From Blastococcus sp. KM273128 (GTDB lineage: Bacteria; Actinomycetota; Actinomycetes; Mycobacteriales; Geodermatophilaceae): 61,168 bases of DNA. A model generated the notes under the pieces. It had not been told where the DNA came from and made no database searches. It saw nothing but the letters and a program-made list of their open reading frames with translations. The DNA lies in contig NZ_SSXA01000015.1 of NCBI RefSeq assembly GCF_021698975.1, positions 1 through 61,168 on the forward strand, in the 5' to 3' direction. Shown here one piece after another: positions 9,823 to 17,817 of this stretch. How positions within the stretch are numbered: position 1 is the stretch's first letter; each line of letters begins with the position of its first letter. The translations under genes were made by a program, and so were the position numbers.

Positions 9823-10301
9823 AGGCCGACGAGGTCCTGATCGCGCACCACGACGTGCTGCGCGGGCTGCTCCGCGAGCTGGCGGAGACCCGCGACGACG
9901 AGACCGGACGGCGGGAGGAGCTGCGCGACCGGTTCCTGCGCGAGATCGAGGTCCACGCGCAGATCGAGGACGAGCTGTTCTACCCGGCGGTGCCCGACGT
10001 CTCGCCGCTGCTGGCGCTCGCGCACGCCGAGCACCGGCAGATCGACGACCAGGTCGCCACCGTCATGCGCATGGACGTCGCCGACCCTGAGTTCACCACC
10101 GAGGTGCGGATGCTCGAGAACACGGTGCGCCACCACACGATGGAGGAGGAGCAGCGGATGTTCCCCCAGTCGCACGCGCTGGGGGAGGAGCGGCTCGAGG
10201 AGCTCGGCGAGCAGTTGCGGGCCCGGAAGCGGGAGCTCGAGGAGTCCGGCGGGATGCGGCTGATCGTGCGGCTGAAGCGGGCCACGCTGCGCCACGTGTA
10301 G
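9819..10301 (+). CDS. Hemerythrin HHE domain protein
   Basis: A 160-residue HHE protein. Potential di-iron ligands are His10/His11, His46 with Glu50 (EVHAQIEDE), His72 (AEHRQIDD), and His105/His106 with Glu110 (HHTMEEEQ), which is a complete set. The C-terminus is a basic amphipathic tail (MRLIVRLKRATLRHV). Its GTG overlaps the stop of the Rieske protein, so the two are translationally coupled; a link between oxygen or NO binding and electron transfer is an inference from that. It ends at a hairpin shared with the convergent NlpC/P60 gene. Confidence 0.87.
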   Translation: MKADEVLIAHHDVLRGLLRELAETRDDETGRREELRDRFLREIEVHAQIEDELFYPAVPDVSPLLALAHAEHRQIDDQVATVMRMDVADPEFTTEVRMLENTVRHHTMEEEQRMFPQSHALGEERLEELGEQLRARKRELEESGGMRLIVRLKRATLRHV

Positions 10302-10307
10302 GGGCGG

Positions 10308-10337
10308 TCCCCCGGCCGCGCGGGCACGGCCGGGGAA
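10308..10337. terminator. Hairpin between convergent genes
   Basis: CCCCGGCCG at 10310-10318 pairs perfectly with CGGCCGGGG at 10327-10335 around an 8-nt loop, in the 45-bp gap between the converging hemerythrin and NlpC/P60 genes. Confidence 0.6.
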
Positions 10338-10346
10338 CCGGGCCCG

Positions 10347-10865
10347 TCAGACGACGCGACGCGCGGTGTTGTAGCCCCACATGGAGTCCACCGGCACGAC
10401 CGCGACGGGGTTGCCGTAGGTCGAGGAGTGGACCATCAGGCCGTCGCCGATGTACATGCCGACGTGGCCGACCGGGTCGTAGAAGAAGATGAGGTCGCCG
10501 GGCTGCAGGTGGGCGCGGTCGACGTACACCCCGGCCGTCGACTGGGCGCGCGAGGTCCGCGGGATCTCCACGCCCGCCGCCTGGTAGGCCGACCAGGTCA
10601 GGCCGGAGCAGTCGTAGCCGCCCGGGCCGGTGCCGCCCCAGACGTAGGGCTTGCCCTGCTGGGCCAGGGCCGTGTCGACGGCGACCTGCGCGGCGTGGTT
10701 GGGGGCGACGACGGTGCTGGTGACGACGGTGCCGGTGCCGCCGCCCCCGTCACCGGTGGAGGCGGTGGCGGCGAACGGGGTGAGGGCGATGCCGGCACCG
10801 GTGAGCAGGGCGAGGACGGCCCCGCGGGCGGAACGACGGGTCGTGGACGTGCGAGTGGTCGTCAT
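10347..10865 (-). CDS. Secreted NlpC/P60 peptidoglycan hydrolase
   Basis: A 172-residue exported protein. The signal peptide (residues 1 to about 36, twin-Arg followed by AVLALLTGAGIALTPFAATA) leads into a Gly/Thr linker and an NlpC/P60 domain (58-172). The catalytic triad is visible: Cys86 in YDCSG, His134 in GHVGMYIG and His146 in VHSS, so it should cut the D-Glu to meso-DAP type bond of stem peptides. There is no LysM or SH3 anchor. A GGAG ribosome binding site lies about 12 bases before the ATG. A c-di-AMP riboswitch precedes it, as for many actinobacterial cell-wall hydrolases. Confidence 0.92.
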   Translation of the reverse strand: MTTTRTSTTRRSARGAVLALLTGAGIALTPFAATASTGDGGGGTGTVVTSTVVAPNHAAQVAVDTALAQQGKPYVWGGTGPGGYDCSGLTWSAYQAAGVEIPRTSRAQSTAGVYVDRAHLQPGDLIFFYDPVGHVGMYIGDGLMVHSSTYGNPVAVVPVDSMWGYNTARRVV

Positions 10866-10889
10866 GGACGACGGTTTCTCCTTGTTCTC

Positions 10890-11035
10890 CGTGACCGCCT
10901 ACCGGGTGAGCTGACGGGTTCGGGCGGGGAACGCGCCCGGCGCCCCGGACAGGCCGGTGGCGCTTCACCCCAGAACTGCGGTGGGTCCCCGGTCCGGGCG
11001 ACGGCGGGTGCCGGCGCACGGTTCGGCGGTGTCCG
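10890..11035 (-). promoter_or_regulatory. Cyclic di-AMP riboswitch (ydaO-yuaA class)
   Basis: Read leftward, the 5' leader of the NlpC/P60 gene contains the conserved blocks of the ydaO riboswitch in the right order: CCGAACCG near 11028-11019, GGGGACCCACCGCAG, GGGGTGAAGCG, and the 3' block GAACCCGTCAGCTCACC followed by AGGCG near 10922-10896. In actinobacteria this class often precedes NlpC/P60 and Rpf genes and switches expression off when c-di-AMP is high. Boundaries are approximate; I recognised it from motif order, not from a covariance model. Confidence 0.85.
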
Positions 11036-11087
11036 TCCGGGTGTCACCAGGGGCGGTGACGGCGTGGGCCCGGCCGGACCGCGGGGA

Positions 11088-11116
11088 ACGCTAGGTCGGT
11101 CACGAGAAGGTCACAA
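11088..11116 (-). promoter_or_regulatory. Predicted promoter of the riboswitch-NlpC/P60 transcript
   Basis: On the minus strand, TTGTGA (11116-11111) and TAGCGT (11093-11088) are separated by 17 bp, close to the housekeeping -35/-10 arrangement. Transcription would begin near 11080, about 45 bases before the riboswitch. Confidence 0.5.
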
Positions 11117-11361
11117 CGCGGCCGACACGCCGCTCGCCGGGGGCACGCGGGGGCTGCCTCGCCGGGCCTCGCCGAGGGCGACTCGCGAGCCGACCACCGG
11201 GCTTGCGCCGGGCGCCGGGAAGTGGGACCCGCCGTCCGTGACGGAGCGCGGTCGACCGTGTACTTCCTCCGACGACGGCGATCCCCGACGCTGCGTGCGC
11301 GACCCCTCGCGCGACCGTAGCCGGGTGCCGGCCGGGATCCCGCCGACCGGGACCCTGGTTG
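11117..11361. other. Non-coding stretch between NlpC/P60 promoter and XRE gene
   Basis: No convincing gene on either strand. An imperfect hairpin (GGGTCCCG, 5-nt loop, CGGGATCCC, read on the minus strand at about 11336-11357) directly follows the XRE stop and may end that transcript. The rest has no structure I can name. Confidence 0.4.
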
Positions 11362-12015
11362 TCAGCCGACATCGCAGCGGCACGGGCAGTCCTCCGCGTG
11401 CACCGGCCGGCCGTTCCCGTCGTCGAGGTCGTCGCACTCCGGCGGGCACGTGCAGGTCCACCCCTCGTCGAGGTGCCGGAAGGCGCCCGCCTCGAAGAGC
11501 CGCTGCCGCTCCTCCTGCCGCCGTCGCGCGGCGGCGGCCCGCCGGGCCGCGGCGCGCTCCTCCGGGGCGTCGCCGGGCTGGGGGAGGAGGTGGTCGTCCG
11601 GGCGGTCGCGGGCGCGGTCTGCGGCGTCCTCCCAGGGTCTGCGCCGGTCGAAGGTGTACGTCGGCTGCCGCAGCCGCGGCCGGTGCTCCCACCGCCACAC
11701 GCGTTTCTCGCTCAGCATCGTGTCGAGGTGGGCGGGGAACCGCCGTCCGGCCCGGTCGCGGACGGCGGCCGCTGACATGCCGGCGACCGGCCGCCCCGCG
11801 TCGTCGAGCAGGCCGAGGTGGAGACCGGCCAGCGCCGCGGCCGTCGCGAGCACCGTGGCGTCCATGCCGCGGGCGCCGGACTCCACGGCGGCGACGGTCG
11901 ACTTCGAGACGCCCAGCCGCTCCGCCATCTCCCGCTGGGAGAGGTCGGCCCGGCGGCGGATCCGCCGCAGCAGGCCGCACAGGTCGAACTGCGCTGGTGC
12001 AGCGTCCTCGGGCAC
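11362..12015 (-). CDS. XRE-family DNA-binding regulator with Cys-rich tail
   Basis: A 217-residue protein. Residues 14-66 are a canonical XRE helix-turn-helix (LLRRIRRRADLSQREMAERL, then GVSKSTVAAVESGARG). The middle holds WEHRPRLRQPTYTFDRRRPWEDAADRARDRPDDHLLP, and an Arg/Ala/Glu-rich helix (about 150-175) follows. The C-terminus has CTCPPECDD and HAEDCPCRC, seven cysteines that could bind metal. I do not know its target. It reads leftward away from a tandem array of 63-bp repeats that starts 59 bp upstream of its start codon, so those palindromes are candidate operators. Confidence 0.85.
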   Translation of the reverse strand: MPEDAAPAQFDLCGLLRRIRRRADLSQREMAERLGVSKSTVAAVESGARGMDATVLATAAALAGLHLGLLDDAGRPVAGMSAAAVRDRAGRRFPAHLDTMLSEKRVWRWEHRPRLRQPTYTFDRRRPWEDAADRARDRPDDHLLPQPGDAPEERAAARRAAAARRRQEERQRLFEAGAFRHLDEGWTCTCPPECDDLDDGNGRPVHAEDCPCRCDVG

Positions 12016-12073
12016 CGGCCGAGCCTGTCGGTCGAGGGGGCAGGGCTCGACCCCATGTGCCTACCTGTGGACA

Positions 12074-12300
12074 GTCGCCCTCTGCCCACACCCGCGGGGC
12101 AGAGCGCGACTGTGCTGGCGGTATACCGCTCTCGGACTAGGTCATTGCCCACACTCGCGGGGCAGAGGGCGACTGTGCTGGCGGTATACCGGTCCCCGAC
12201 TAGCGTTCTGCCCACTCCGGCGGGGCAGAGGGCGACTGTGCTGGCGGTATACCGGTCCCCGACTAGCGTTCTGCCCACTCCGGCGGGGCAGAGCGCTACT
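12074..12300. repeat. Tandem array 1 of 63-bp palindromic repeats (four hairpins)
   Basis: The element TGCCCAC starts at 12083, 12146, 12209 and 12272, an exact 63-bp period. Each unit carries an inverted repeat (arm ending CTGCCC, 9-nt loop, GGGCAGAG) and then a conserved 35-40 nt spacer containing the perfect palindrome CGGTATACCG (12119, 12182, 12245). Right arms read AGAGCGC in the first and last units but AGAGGGC in the two inner units. The array fills the divergent region between the XRE regulator and the acyl-CoA carboxylase. It could be a regulatory array, a VNTR or a REP-like element; no function is proven. Confidence 0.9.
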
Positions 12301-12400
12301 TGCCCCGGAGAACCTGTGGCGGTGCGGAGACGGGCGACCGCCCCGCCCCTCGCGGTGACCGGCACCACAGCGCCAGCATCGTGCATGGCAGCATCGCCGG

Positions 12401-15400
12401 GTGGCCCGTCTGCTGATCGCCAACCGCGGCGAGATCGCCGTCCGCATCGCCCGCGCCGCCGCCGCCGAGGGCTGGACCTCCGTCGCCGTCACCGCCGCCG
12501 ACGAGTCCGACGCGCCGCACCTGTCCGCCGCCGACGAGGCGCACGTCCTCCCCGGCACCGGACCGGCCGCCTACCTCGACGCGGCCGCGATCGTCGCAGC
12601 CGCGCTCGCCACCGGATGCGCCTTCGTGCACCCCGGCTACGGCTTCCTCTCCGAGACGCCCGACCTGACCCGCGCAGCCGCAGAGGCCGGCCTCACCGTC
12701 GTCGGACCGGATGCCGACGACCTGGCCGTCCTCGGCGACAAGGCGCTGACCCGCACCCGGGCCGCCGAGGCCGGCGTGCCCGTCCCGCGCGCGGCCGAGG
12801 GCGACCCCGCCGCGGTCGCAGCGCTCCTCGACGAGGTCGGCGCGGTCATGCTCAAGGCCCGCTTCGGCGGCGGCGGCCGGGCCACCCGCGTGCTCCGCCG
12901 GGGGGACGACGTCGCCGCCGCGCTCGAGGCCGTCCAGCGCGAGGCGCACGTCGCCTTCGGCAGCGGTGAGGTGCTCGCCGAGGAGATGGTCGAACAGGCC
13001 CGCCACGTCGAGGTCCAGCTGATCGGCGACGGGCGGGGGAGCGTCATCGCCCTCGGCGACCGCGACTGCTCGCTGCAGCGCAACCGGCAGAAGGTCGTCG
13101 AGATCGCCCCCGCCCCCGGGCTGCCCGCCGGCGTCCGTGCCGCACTGGCCGAAGCGGCACGCGCCGTCGTCGGGACCGGCTTCCGCGGCCTGGCCACGGT
13201 GGAGTTCCTCGTCCCCGCCGACGAACCCGGCCGGTTCGTCTTCCTCGAGTGCAACCCGCGGCTGCAGGTCGAGCACACCGTCACCGAGGAGACGCTCGGC
13301 CTGGACCTGGTGCGGCTGCAGCTGCGGGTCGCCGCCGGCGCGACCCTGTCCGACCTCGGCCTGGCCGACGGCGCACCGCGGCCGCTCGGCACCGCCGTCC
13401 AGGCGCGGGTCGTCGCCGAGACCGTCACCGCCATCGGCGCCGTCCCCTCCGCCGGCACGATCACCGCCCTCGCGCTGCCCGGCGGCCCGGGTGTCCGCGT
13501 CGACACCGCCGCCCGCCCGGGCGCCGAGCAGAGCCCCCGCTACGACCCGCTGCTGGCCAAGGTCGTGGTGCACGAGCGCTCGGGCTCGCTCCCCGACGCC
13601 TTCCGCCACCTGCACCGGGCGCTCGGCGAGGTCCGGGTCGACGGCGTCCCGACCAGCACCGAGTTCCTCCGCGCCCTGCTCGCGCACCCCGGGGTCACCG
13701 ACGCGACCACCACCTTCGTCGAGGACCACCTCGCCGAGCTCGCACCCGGCGAGGCGCCCGCGCCCGAGACCGGCGAGGGGCTGCGCGCGCCCGTCCCCGG
13801 AACCGTCGTCGCCGTCGAGGCGGCCGACGGCGCGACGCTGGAGCCCGGCGCGGCGGTCGTCGTCCTCGAGGCGATGAAGATGGAGCACGTCGTCGCGCTG
13901 CCGGCCGGCGGCACCGTGCGGCGCCTCGCGGTGCGGATCGGCGAGACGGTCCGGCAGGGACAGCTGCTCGCCGAGGTCGCGCACGCCGACGGCGACGCCG
14001 CGGCCGACGTCGCCGCGATCGACCCCGACGCCGACCGCGCCGACCTCGCCGAGGTCCGCCGCCGCCACGAGCAGGGCCTCGACGAGCACCGCGCCGAGGC
14101 GGTGGCCAAGCGGCACGCCCAGGGCCGCCGCACCGCGCGGGAGAACCTCGCCGACCTCGTCGACGAGGGCAGCTTCCTCGAGTACGGCCCGCTGGTCTTC
14201 GCCGCCCAGGAACGCCGCCGCAGCCGCGAGGAGCTGCAGGAGCGCACCCCGGCCGACGGCGTCGTCGGCGGGCTGGCCGACATCGACGGGCACCCCGCCG
14301 TCGTCGTCTCCTACGACTACACCGTCCTCGCCGGCACCCAGGGCATGCGCGGGCACCTGAAGAAGGACCGGCTGTTCGAGCTCGCCGAGAAGCGCCGGCT
14401 CCCGGTCGTCCTCTTCGCCGAGGGCGGGGGCGGCCGGCCCGGCGACGTCGACCACCCGGTCGTCTCCGCGCTCGACACCGCCGCCTTCACCCTCTTCGGC
14501 CGGCTCTCCGGCCTGGTGCCCACCGTCGGCATCGCCAGCGGCCGCTGCTTCGCCGGCAACGCCGCGCTGCTGGGCACCTGCGACGTCGTCATCGCCACCG
14601 AGGACGCGAACATCGGCATGGGCGGCCCGGCGATGATCGAGGGCGGGGGCCTCGGGGTGGTGGCCCCCGAGGAGATCGGGCCGATCGACGTCCAGCACGC
14701 CAACGGGGTCGTCGACATCCGCGTCGCCGACGACGCCGCCGCCGTCGCCGCGGCCCGGCAGTACCTCTCCTACTTCGCCGGCCCGGTCGAGGGCTGGGCC
14801 GCCCCCGACCAGCGGCTGCTGCGCCACCTGGTCCCGGAGAACCGCAAGCGCGTCTACGACGTGCGGTCGGTGCTGCACGCGCTCGCGGACGAGGGCAGCG
14901 TGCTGGAGCTCCGGGACGGCTGGGGCGCCGGCATGGTCACCGCGCTCGCCCGGGTCGAGGGCGCGCCCCTCGGCGTCGTCGCCAACGTGCCCACCCACCT
15001 CGGCGGCGCCATCGACGCCGACGCCGCCGACAAGGCCGCCCGGTTCCTGCAGCTCTGCGACGCCCACGGCCTGCCGGTGCTCTCGCTCTGCGACACCCCG
15101 GGCTTCATGGTCGGCCCCGAGTCGGAGCGGACGGCGACGGTGCGCCACTTCTCCCGGCTGTTCGTCATCGGCGCCAACCTGTCGGTCCCGATCGGCACGG
15201 TCGTCCTCCGCAAGGCCTACGGCCTCGGCGCGCAGGCCATGGCCGGCGGCAGCACCAAGGTGCCGCGGTTCACGGTCGGCTGGCCCACCAGCGAGTTCGG
15301 CCCGATGGGCCTGGAGGGCGCGGTGCGGCTCGGCATGCGCCGCGAGCTCGCCGCCATCGGGGACGACGACGAGCGGGCGGCCGCGTACGAGGCCGCCGTC

Positions 15401-15568
15401 GCCGCCGCCTACGAGAACGGCCGCGGGCTCAACGTCGCCGCCCACTGGGAGATCGACGACGTCATCGACCCGGCCGACACCCGCCGCTGGATCGCCACGC
15501 TCACCCGCGAGGTGGCGGACAGCCCGCGGCCGGCGGGGCGGGTGCGACCGCACGTCGACACCTGGTGA
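12401..15568 (+). CDS. Single-chain acyl-CoA carboxylase (BC-BCCP-CT)
   Basis: A 1055-residue biotin-dependent carboxylase with all functions on one chain. Residues 1-445 are biotin carboxylase (MARLLIANRGEIAVRIAR, ATP-grasp FGGGGRATRV, EMVEQARHVEVQ, FLECNPRLQVEHTVTEET). Residues 455-530 are the biotinyl domain with EAMKM, biotin on Lys493. From about 540 to the end it is a fused carboxyltransferase (GRRTARENLADLVDEGSFLEYG, GGGGRPGDVDHP, GSTKVPRFTVGWP). This matches the long single-chain (LCC-type) carboxylases of actinobacteria, which act on a range of acyl-CoAs, rather than the split AccA3/AccD type. GTG start at 12401, 100 bp after the repeat array. Confidence 0.92.
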   Translation: MARLLIANRGEIAVRIARAAAAEGWTSVAVTAADESDAPHLSAADEAHVLPGTGPAAYLDAAAIVAAALATGCAFVHPGYGFLSETPDLTRAAAEAGLTVVGPDADDLAVLGDKALTRTRAAEAGVPVPRAAEGDPAAVAALLDEVGAVMLKARFGGGGRATRVLRRGDDVAAALEAVQREAHVAFGSGEVLAEEMVEQARHVEVQLIGDGRGSVIALGDRDCSLQRNRQKVVEIAPAPGLPAGVRAALAEAARAVVGTGFRGLATVEFLVPADEPGRFVFLECNPRLQVEHTVTEETLGLDLVRLQLRVAAGATLSDLGLADGAPRPLGTAVQARVVAETVTAIGAVPSAGTITALALPGGPGVRVDTAARPGAEQSPRYDPLLAKVVVHERSGSLPDAFRHLHRALGEVRVDGVPTSTEFLRALLAHPGVTDATTTFVEDHLAELAPGEAPAPETGEGLRAPVPGTVVAVEAADGATLEPGAAVVVLEAMKMEHVVALPAGGTVRRLAVRIGETVRQGQLLAEVAHADGDAAADVAAIDPDADRADLAEVRRRHEQGLDEHRAEAVAKRHAQGRRTARENLADLVDEGSFLEYGPLVFAAQERRRSREELQERTPADGVVGGLADIDGHPAVVVSYDYTVLAGTQGMRGHLKKDRLFELAEKRRLPVVLFAEGGGGRPGDVDHPVVSALDTAAFTLFGRLSGLVPTVGIASGRCFAGNAALLGTCDVVIATEDANIGMGGPAMIEGGGLGVVAPEEIGPIDVQHANGVVDIRVADDAAAVAAARQYLSYFAGPVEGWAAPDQRLLRHLVPENRKRVYDVRSVLHALADEGSVLELRDGWGAGMVTALARVEGAPLGVVANVPTHLGGAIDADAADKAARFLQLCDAHGLPVLSLCDTPGFMVGPESERTATVRHFSRLFVIGANLSVPIGTVVLRKAYGLGAQAMAGGSTKVPRFTVGWPTSEFGPMGLEGAVRLGMRRELAAIGDDDERAAAYEAAVAAAYENGRGLNVAAHWEIDDVIDPADTRRWIATLTREVADSPRPAGRVRPHVDTW

Positions 15569-15669
15569 GCCACCCGGTCGTGTGGTTGACGGGCCGCCCT
15601 GCGGGGCACGGAGGATCTCGATCACCGCGCCGGGAGCAGCCGGTGCGACGACGACGAGGAGGCAGAACC

Positions 15670-15831
15670 ATGGGCATGATGCGGAAGCTCATCGCGTCCG
15701 GTGTGGCGGCCAAGATCTTCCAGGAGGCCAAGAAGCCGCAGAACCAGGCGAAGATCAAGAAGTTCATCGCGGACTTCCAGAACAAGAGCGGCGGCGCCGG
15801 CAGCGGCAAGGGTCGCGGCGCCGTCCGCTGA
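15670..15831 (+). CDS. Small basic protein, paralogue of the one at 16629
   Basis: A 53-residue protein (MGMMRKLIASGVAAKIFQEA...) with a strong GAGGAGG ribosome binding site before the ATG. The middle KKPQNQAKIKKFI motif is repeated in the protein at 16629 (RKPQNQQKIKDAI), and both end in a Gly/Ser-rich basic tail. An amphipathic helix followed by a disordered tail is likely. It resembles small conserved actinobacterial hypotheticals; no function is known. It lies between the carboxylase and a voltage-sensor-like membrane protein. Confidence 0.75.
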   Translation: MGMMRKLIASGVAAKIFQEAKKPQNQAKIKKFIADFQNKSGGAGSGKGRGAVR

Positions 15832-15845
15832 CCCCCCGCCGCACC

Positions 15846-16565
15846 GTGCGGAACCGCGGCGCGACCCCCGACCCCGAGGCCGACACCTCGCGGTCGGGGG
15901 TCGCTCCCGTTCCGCGGTCCGCCTCCGAGGCCCGGGGGCGGACCCGCGAGGAGCGCTGGCAGGAGCGGCTGGCGTTGCCCGTCCTCGTGGCGGCGCTGGC
16001 CTCGATCCCGGCGATGTTCCTCACCGTCGCCGAGGGTGCGCTGGGCACCGCCGGGCACGTCGTCGACCTGCTCAGCGGGATGGTGCTGGTCGCCGAGACC
16101 GTCATCCTGCTCGTCGTCGCCGAGGACAAGCGTGCCTGGATCCGCGGCCACCTCGGGCTGCTCGCGCTCACTGCGGCGGTCGTCGTCGCCGTCGTCTTCG
16201 CCCTCGGCCCGGTGCAGGTGCTGCGGCTGGTCCGCACCGTCGGCGCGCTGCGCATCCTGCGCGCCGGCCGCATCGTCAAGGCCGCCCGCAGCGTCAGCGA
16301 CCGCATGGGGTTCACCGGGCGGCTCGCCCACGTCGCCGCCGGCGGGGCGGGTGTGCTGGTCGCCGTCTTCGTCGGGGTGGTCCTCGCCGACCCGACCTCC
16401 CGCTCGCGCGACCTGCTGACCGCCGTCCTCGGCGACGTCGGCACGCCGGCGATCCTGGTCCTCTCCGCGGTCGCCGGGCTCGTCCTCGGCGTGGCCACCT
16501 ACCTGCTCGCCCGCGACCCCGGGGCGGGCGCGGACGCCGGCGAGGAGCCCCGGCCCGCGGCATGA
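15846..16565 (+). CDS. Voltage-sensor-like membrane protein without K+ filter
   Basis: A 239-residue membrane protein. After a charged N-terminus there are six hydrophobic segments in the order of a voltage-gated channel. The fourth (about 124-148) has basic residues three apart, Arg127, Arg130, Arg136, Arg139, Arg142 and Lys145, like an S4 voltage sensor. Between segments five and six, where a pore loop with TVGYG would be, the sequence is DPTSRSRDLLTAVLGDVGTP, so a potassium filter is missing. It may be a voltage-sensing subunit or simply a diverged ion-transport family protein. GTG at 15846, 14 bases after the preceding stop, suggesting an operon. Confidence 0.75.
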   Translation: MRNRGATPDPEADTSRSGVAPVPRSASEARGRTREERWQERLALPVLVAALASIPAMFLTVAEGALGTAGHVVDLLSGMVLVAETVILLVVAEDKRAWIRGHLGLLALTAAVVVAVVFALGPVQVLRLVRTVGALRILRAGRIVKAARSVSDRMGFTGRLAHVAAGGAGVLVAVFVGVVLADPTSRSRDLLTAVLGDVGTPAILVLSAVAGLVLGVATYLLARDPGAGADAGEEPRPAA

Positions 16566-16628
16566 CGCATCCGGAACACCTCCGGCCGCACACGCATGGA
16601 CGCCGCCCCGGCGGGCACCCACCCCCGC

Positions 16629-16802
16629 ATGGGAATCCTGAGCAAGCTCGCCAAGGGCGGCATGGCCAAGAAGGTCATGGACGAGGCCCGCAAGCCGCAG
16701 AACCAGCAGAAGATCAAGGACGCGATCTCCAGCTTCACCGACAAGCGGAAGGGTGGCGGCACCAGCGGCACCAACGGCACCAGCGGCAGCACGCCGCGTT
16801 GA
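16629..16802 (+). CDS. Small basic protein, paralogue of the one at 15670
   Basis: A 57-residue protein (MGILSKLAKGGMAKKVMDEA...). The central RKPQNQQKIKDAI matches KKPQNQAKIKKFI of the protein at 15670, and its tail is low-complexity Gly/Ser/Thr. The ATG at 16629 was chosen because it aligns with the paralogue's start. An in-frame ATG at 16596 would add 11 residues, and neither has a clear ribosome binding site. The pair brackets the voltage-sensor-like gene, so a shared membrane-linked role is possible but unproven. Confidence 0.7.
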   Translation: MGILSKLAKGGMAKKVMDEARKPQNQQKIKDAISSFTDKRKGGGTSGTNGTSGSTPR

Positions 16803-16855
16803 CCGGCGCCGACGCCAGCAGGCCGCAGGGTTGAGCATCCGGTAGACCATCGGAC

Positions 16856-17812
16856 GTGCCCCGCATCGCCGTCCTGGACGACTACCAGTCCGCCGCCGCC
16901 GAGTACTGCGACTGGTCGCTGCTACCCGGGCCGGCGGAGGTCGTCGAGTTCCACGACACCGCCGCCGGCCCGGATGCGCTCGTCGCCCGGCTGCGCGGGT
17001 TCGACGTCGTCCTGGCCATGCGCGAGCGCAGCCGGTTCGACCGCGGCGTCCTCGAGCGGCTGCCCGACCTGCGGCTGCTCGTGACCACCGGCATGCGCAA
17101 CAAGTCGATCGACGTCGCCGCGGCCGCCGAGCTCGGCATCACCGTCTGCGGCACCGCCTCCTCGGCCACCTCGACCGTCGAGCTCACCTGGGCGCTGGCG
17201 CTGGCCGCGCTCCGCCACCTGCCGCAGGAGGACGCCTCGGTCCGCGCCGGCGGGTGGCAGACCACCGTCGGCGGCGACCTGCACGGCGCCCGGCTCGGCG
17301 TCGTCGGCCTGGGCCGCATCGGCGCGCAGGTGGCCCGCATCGGGCAGGCGTTCGGGATGGACGTCGTCGCCTGGAGCCAGAACCTCACCGACGAGCGCGC
17401 CGCCGAGGTCGGCGTGCGCCGGGTGGCGCGCGACGAGCTGTTCGCGACCTCCGACGTCGTGACGGTCCACCTGCTGCTGTCCAAGCGCACCCGCGGGCTC
17501 ATCGGCGCCGACGACCTCGCGCTGATGAAGCACACCGCGGTGCTGGTGAACACCAGCCGCGGCCCGATCGTCGACGAGGCCGCGCTGGTCGACGTCCTGC
17601 GGCGCGGCGCGATCGCCGGTGCGGGCCTCGACGTCTACGACGCCGAGCCGCTGCCGCGCGACCACCCGCTGCGCGAGCTGCGGCGCGCGGTGCTCACCCC
17701 GCACCTGGGCTACGTCACCCGCGGCACCTACGAGGTCTTCTACCGCGAGTCGGTGGAGGACGTCGCGGCGTGGATGGCCGGCGCCCCGATCCGCGTCGTC
17801 CACCCCGGGTAG
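16856..17812 (+). CDS. D-2-hydroxyacid dehydrogenase family protein
   Basis: A 318-residue NAD-dependent oxidoreductase. The Rossmann motif GLGRIGAQVARIGQAFGM lies near residues 148-165, and the catalytic trio is present: Arg in NTSRGPIVDEAAL, Glu in DVYDAEPLP and His in LTPHLGYVTRGTYE. It belongs to the SerA/formate-dehydrogenase-like superfamily and should reduce or oxidise a 2-keto/2-hydroxy acid; the substrate is not readable. There is no C-terminal ACT domain, so it is not a typical serine-pathway SerA. GTG start at 16856; it converges with the next gene, five bases separating them. Confidence 0.88.
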   Translation: MPRIAVLDDYQSAAAEYCDWSLLPGPAEVVEFHDTAAGPDALVARLRGFDVVLAMRERSRFDRGVLERLPDLRLLVTTGMRNKSIDVAAAAELGITVCGTASSATSTVELTWALALAALRHLPQEDASVRAGGWQTTVGGDLHGARLGVVGLGRIGAQVARIGQAFGMDVVAWSQNLTDERAAEVGVRRVARDELFATSDVVTVHLLLSKRTRGLIGADDLALMKHTAVLVNTSRGPIVDEAALVDVLRRGAIAGAGLDVYDAEPLPRDHPLRELRRAVLTPHLGYVTRGTYEVFYRESVEDVAAWMAGAPIRVVHPG

Positions 17813-17817
17813 CCGGC

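Noticed and set aside
12074..12300. CRISPR array (repeat of about 28 bp with 35-bp spacers)
   Set aside because: The spacers are nearly identical within the array and no cas gene is near; this is a tandem repeat, not a CRISPR. The same holds for 28431-28656.
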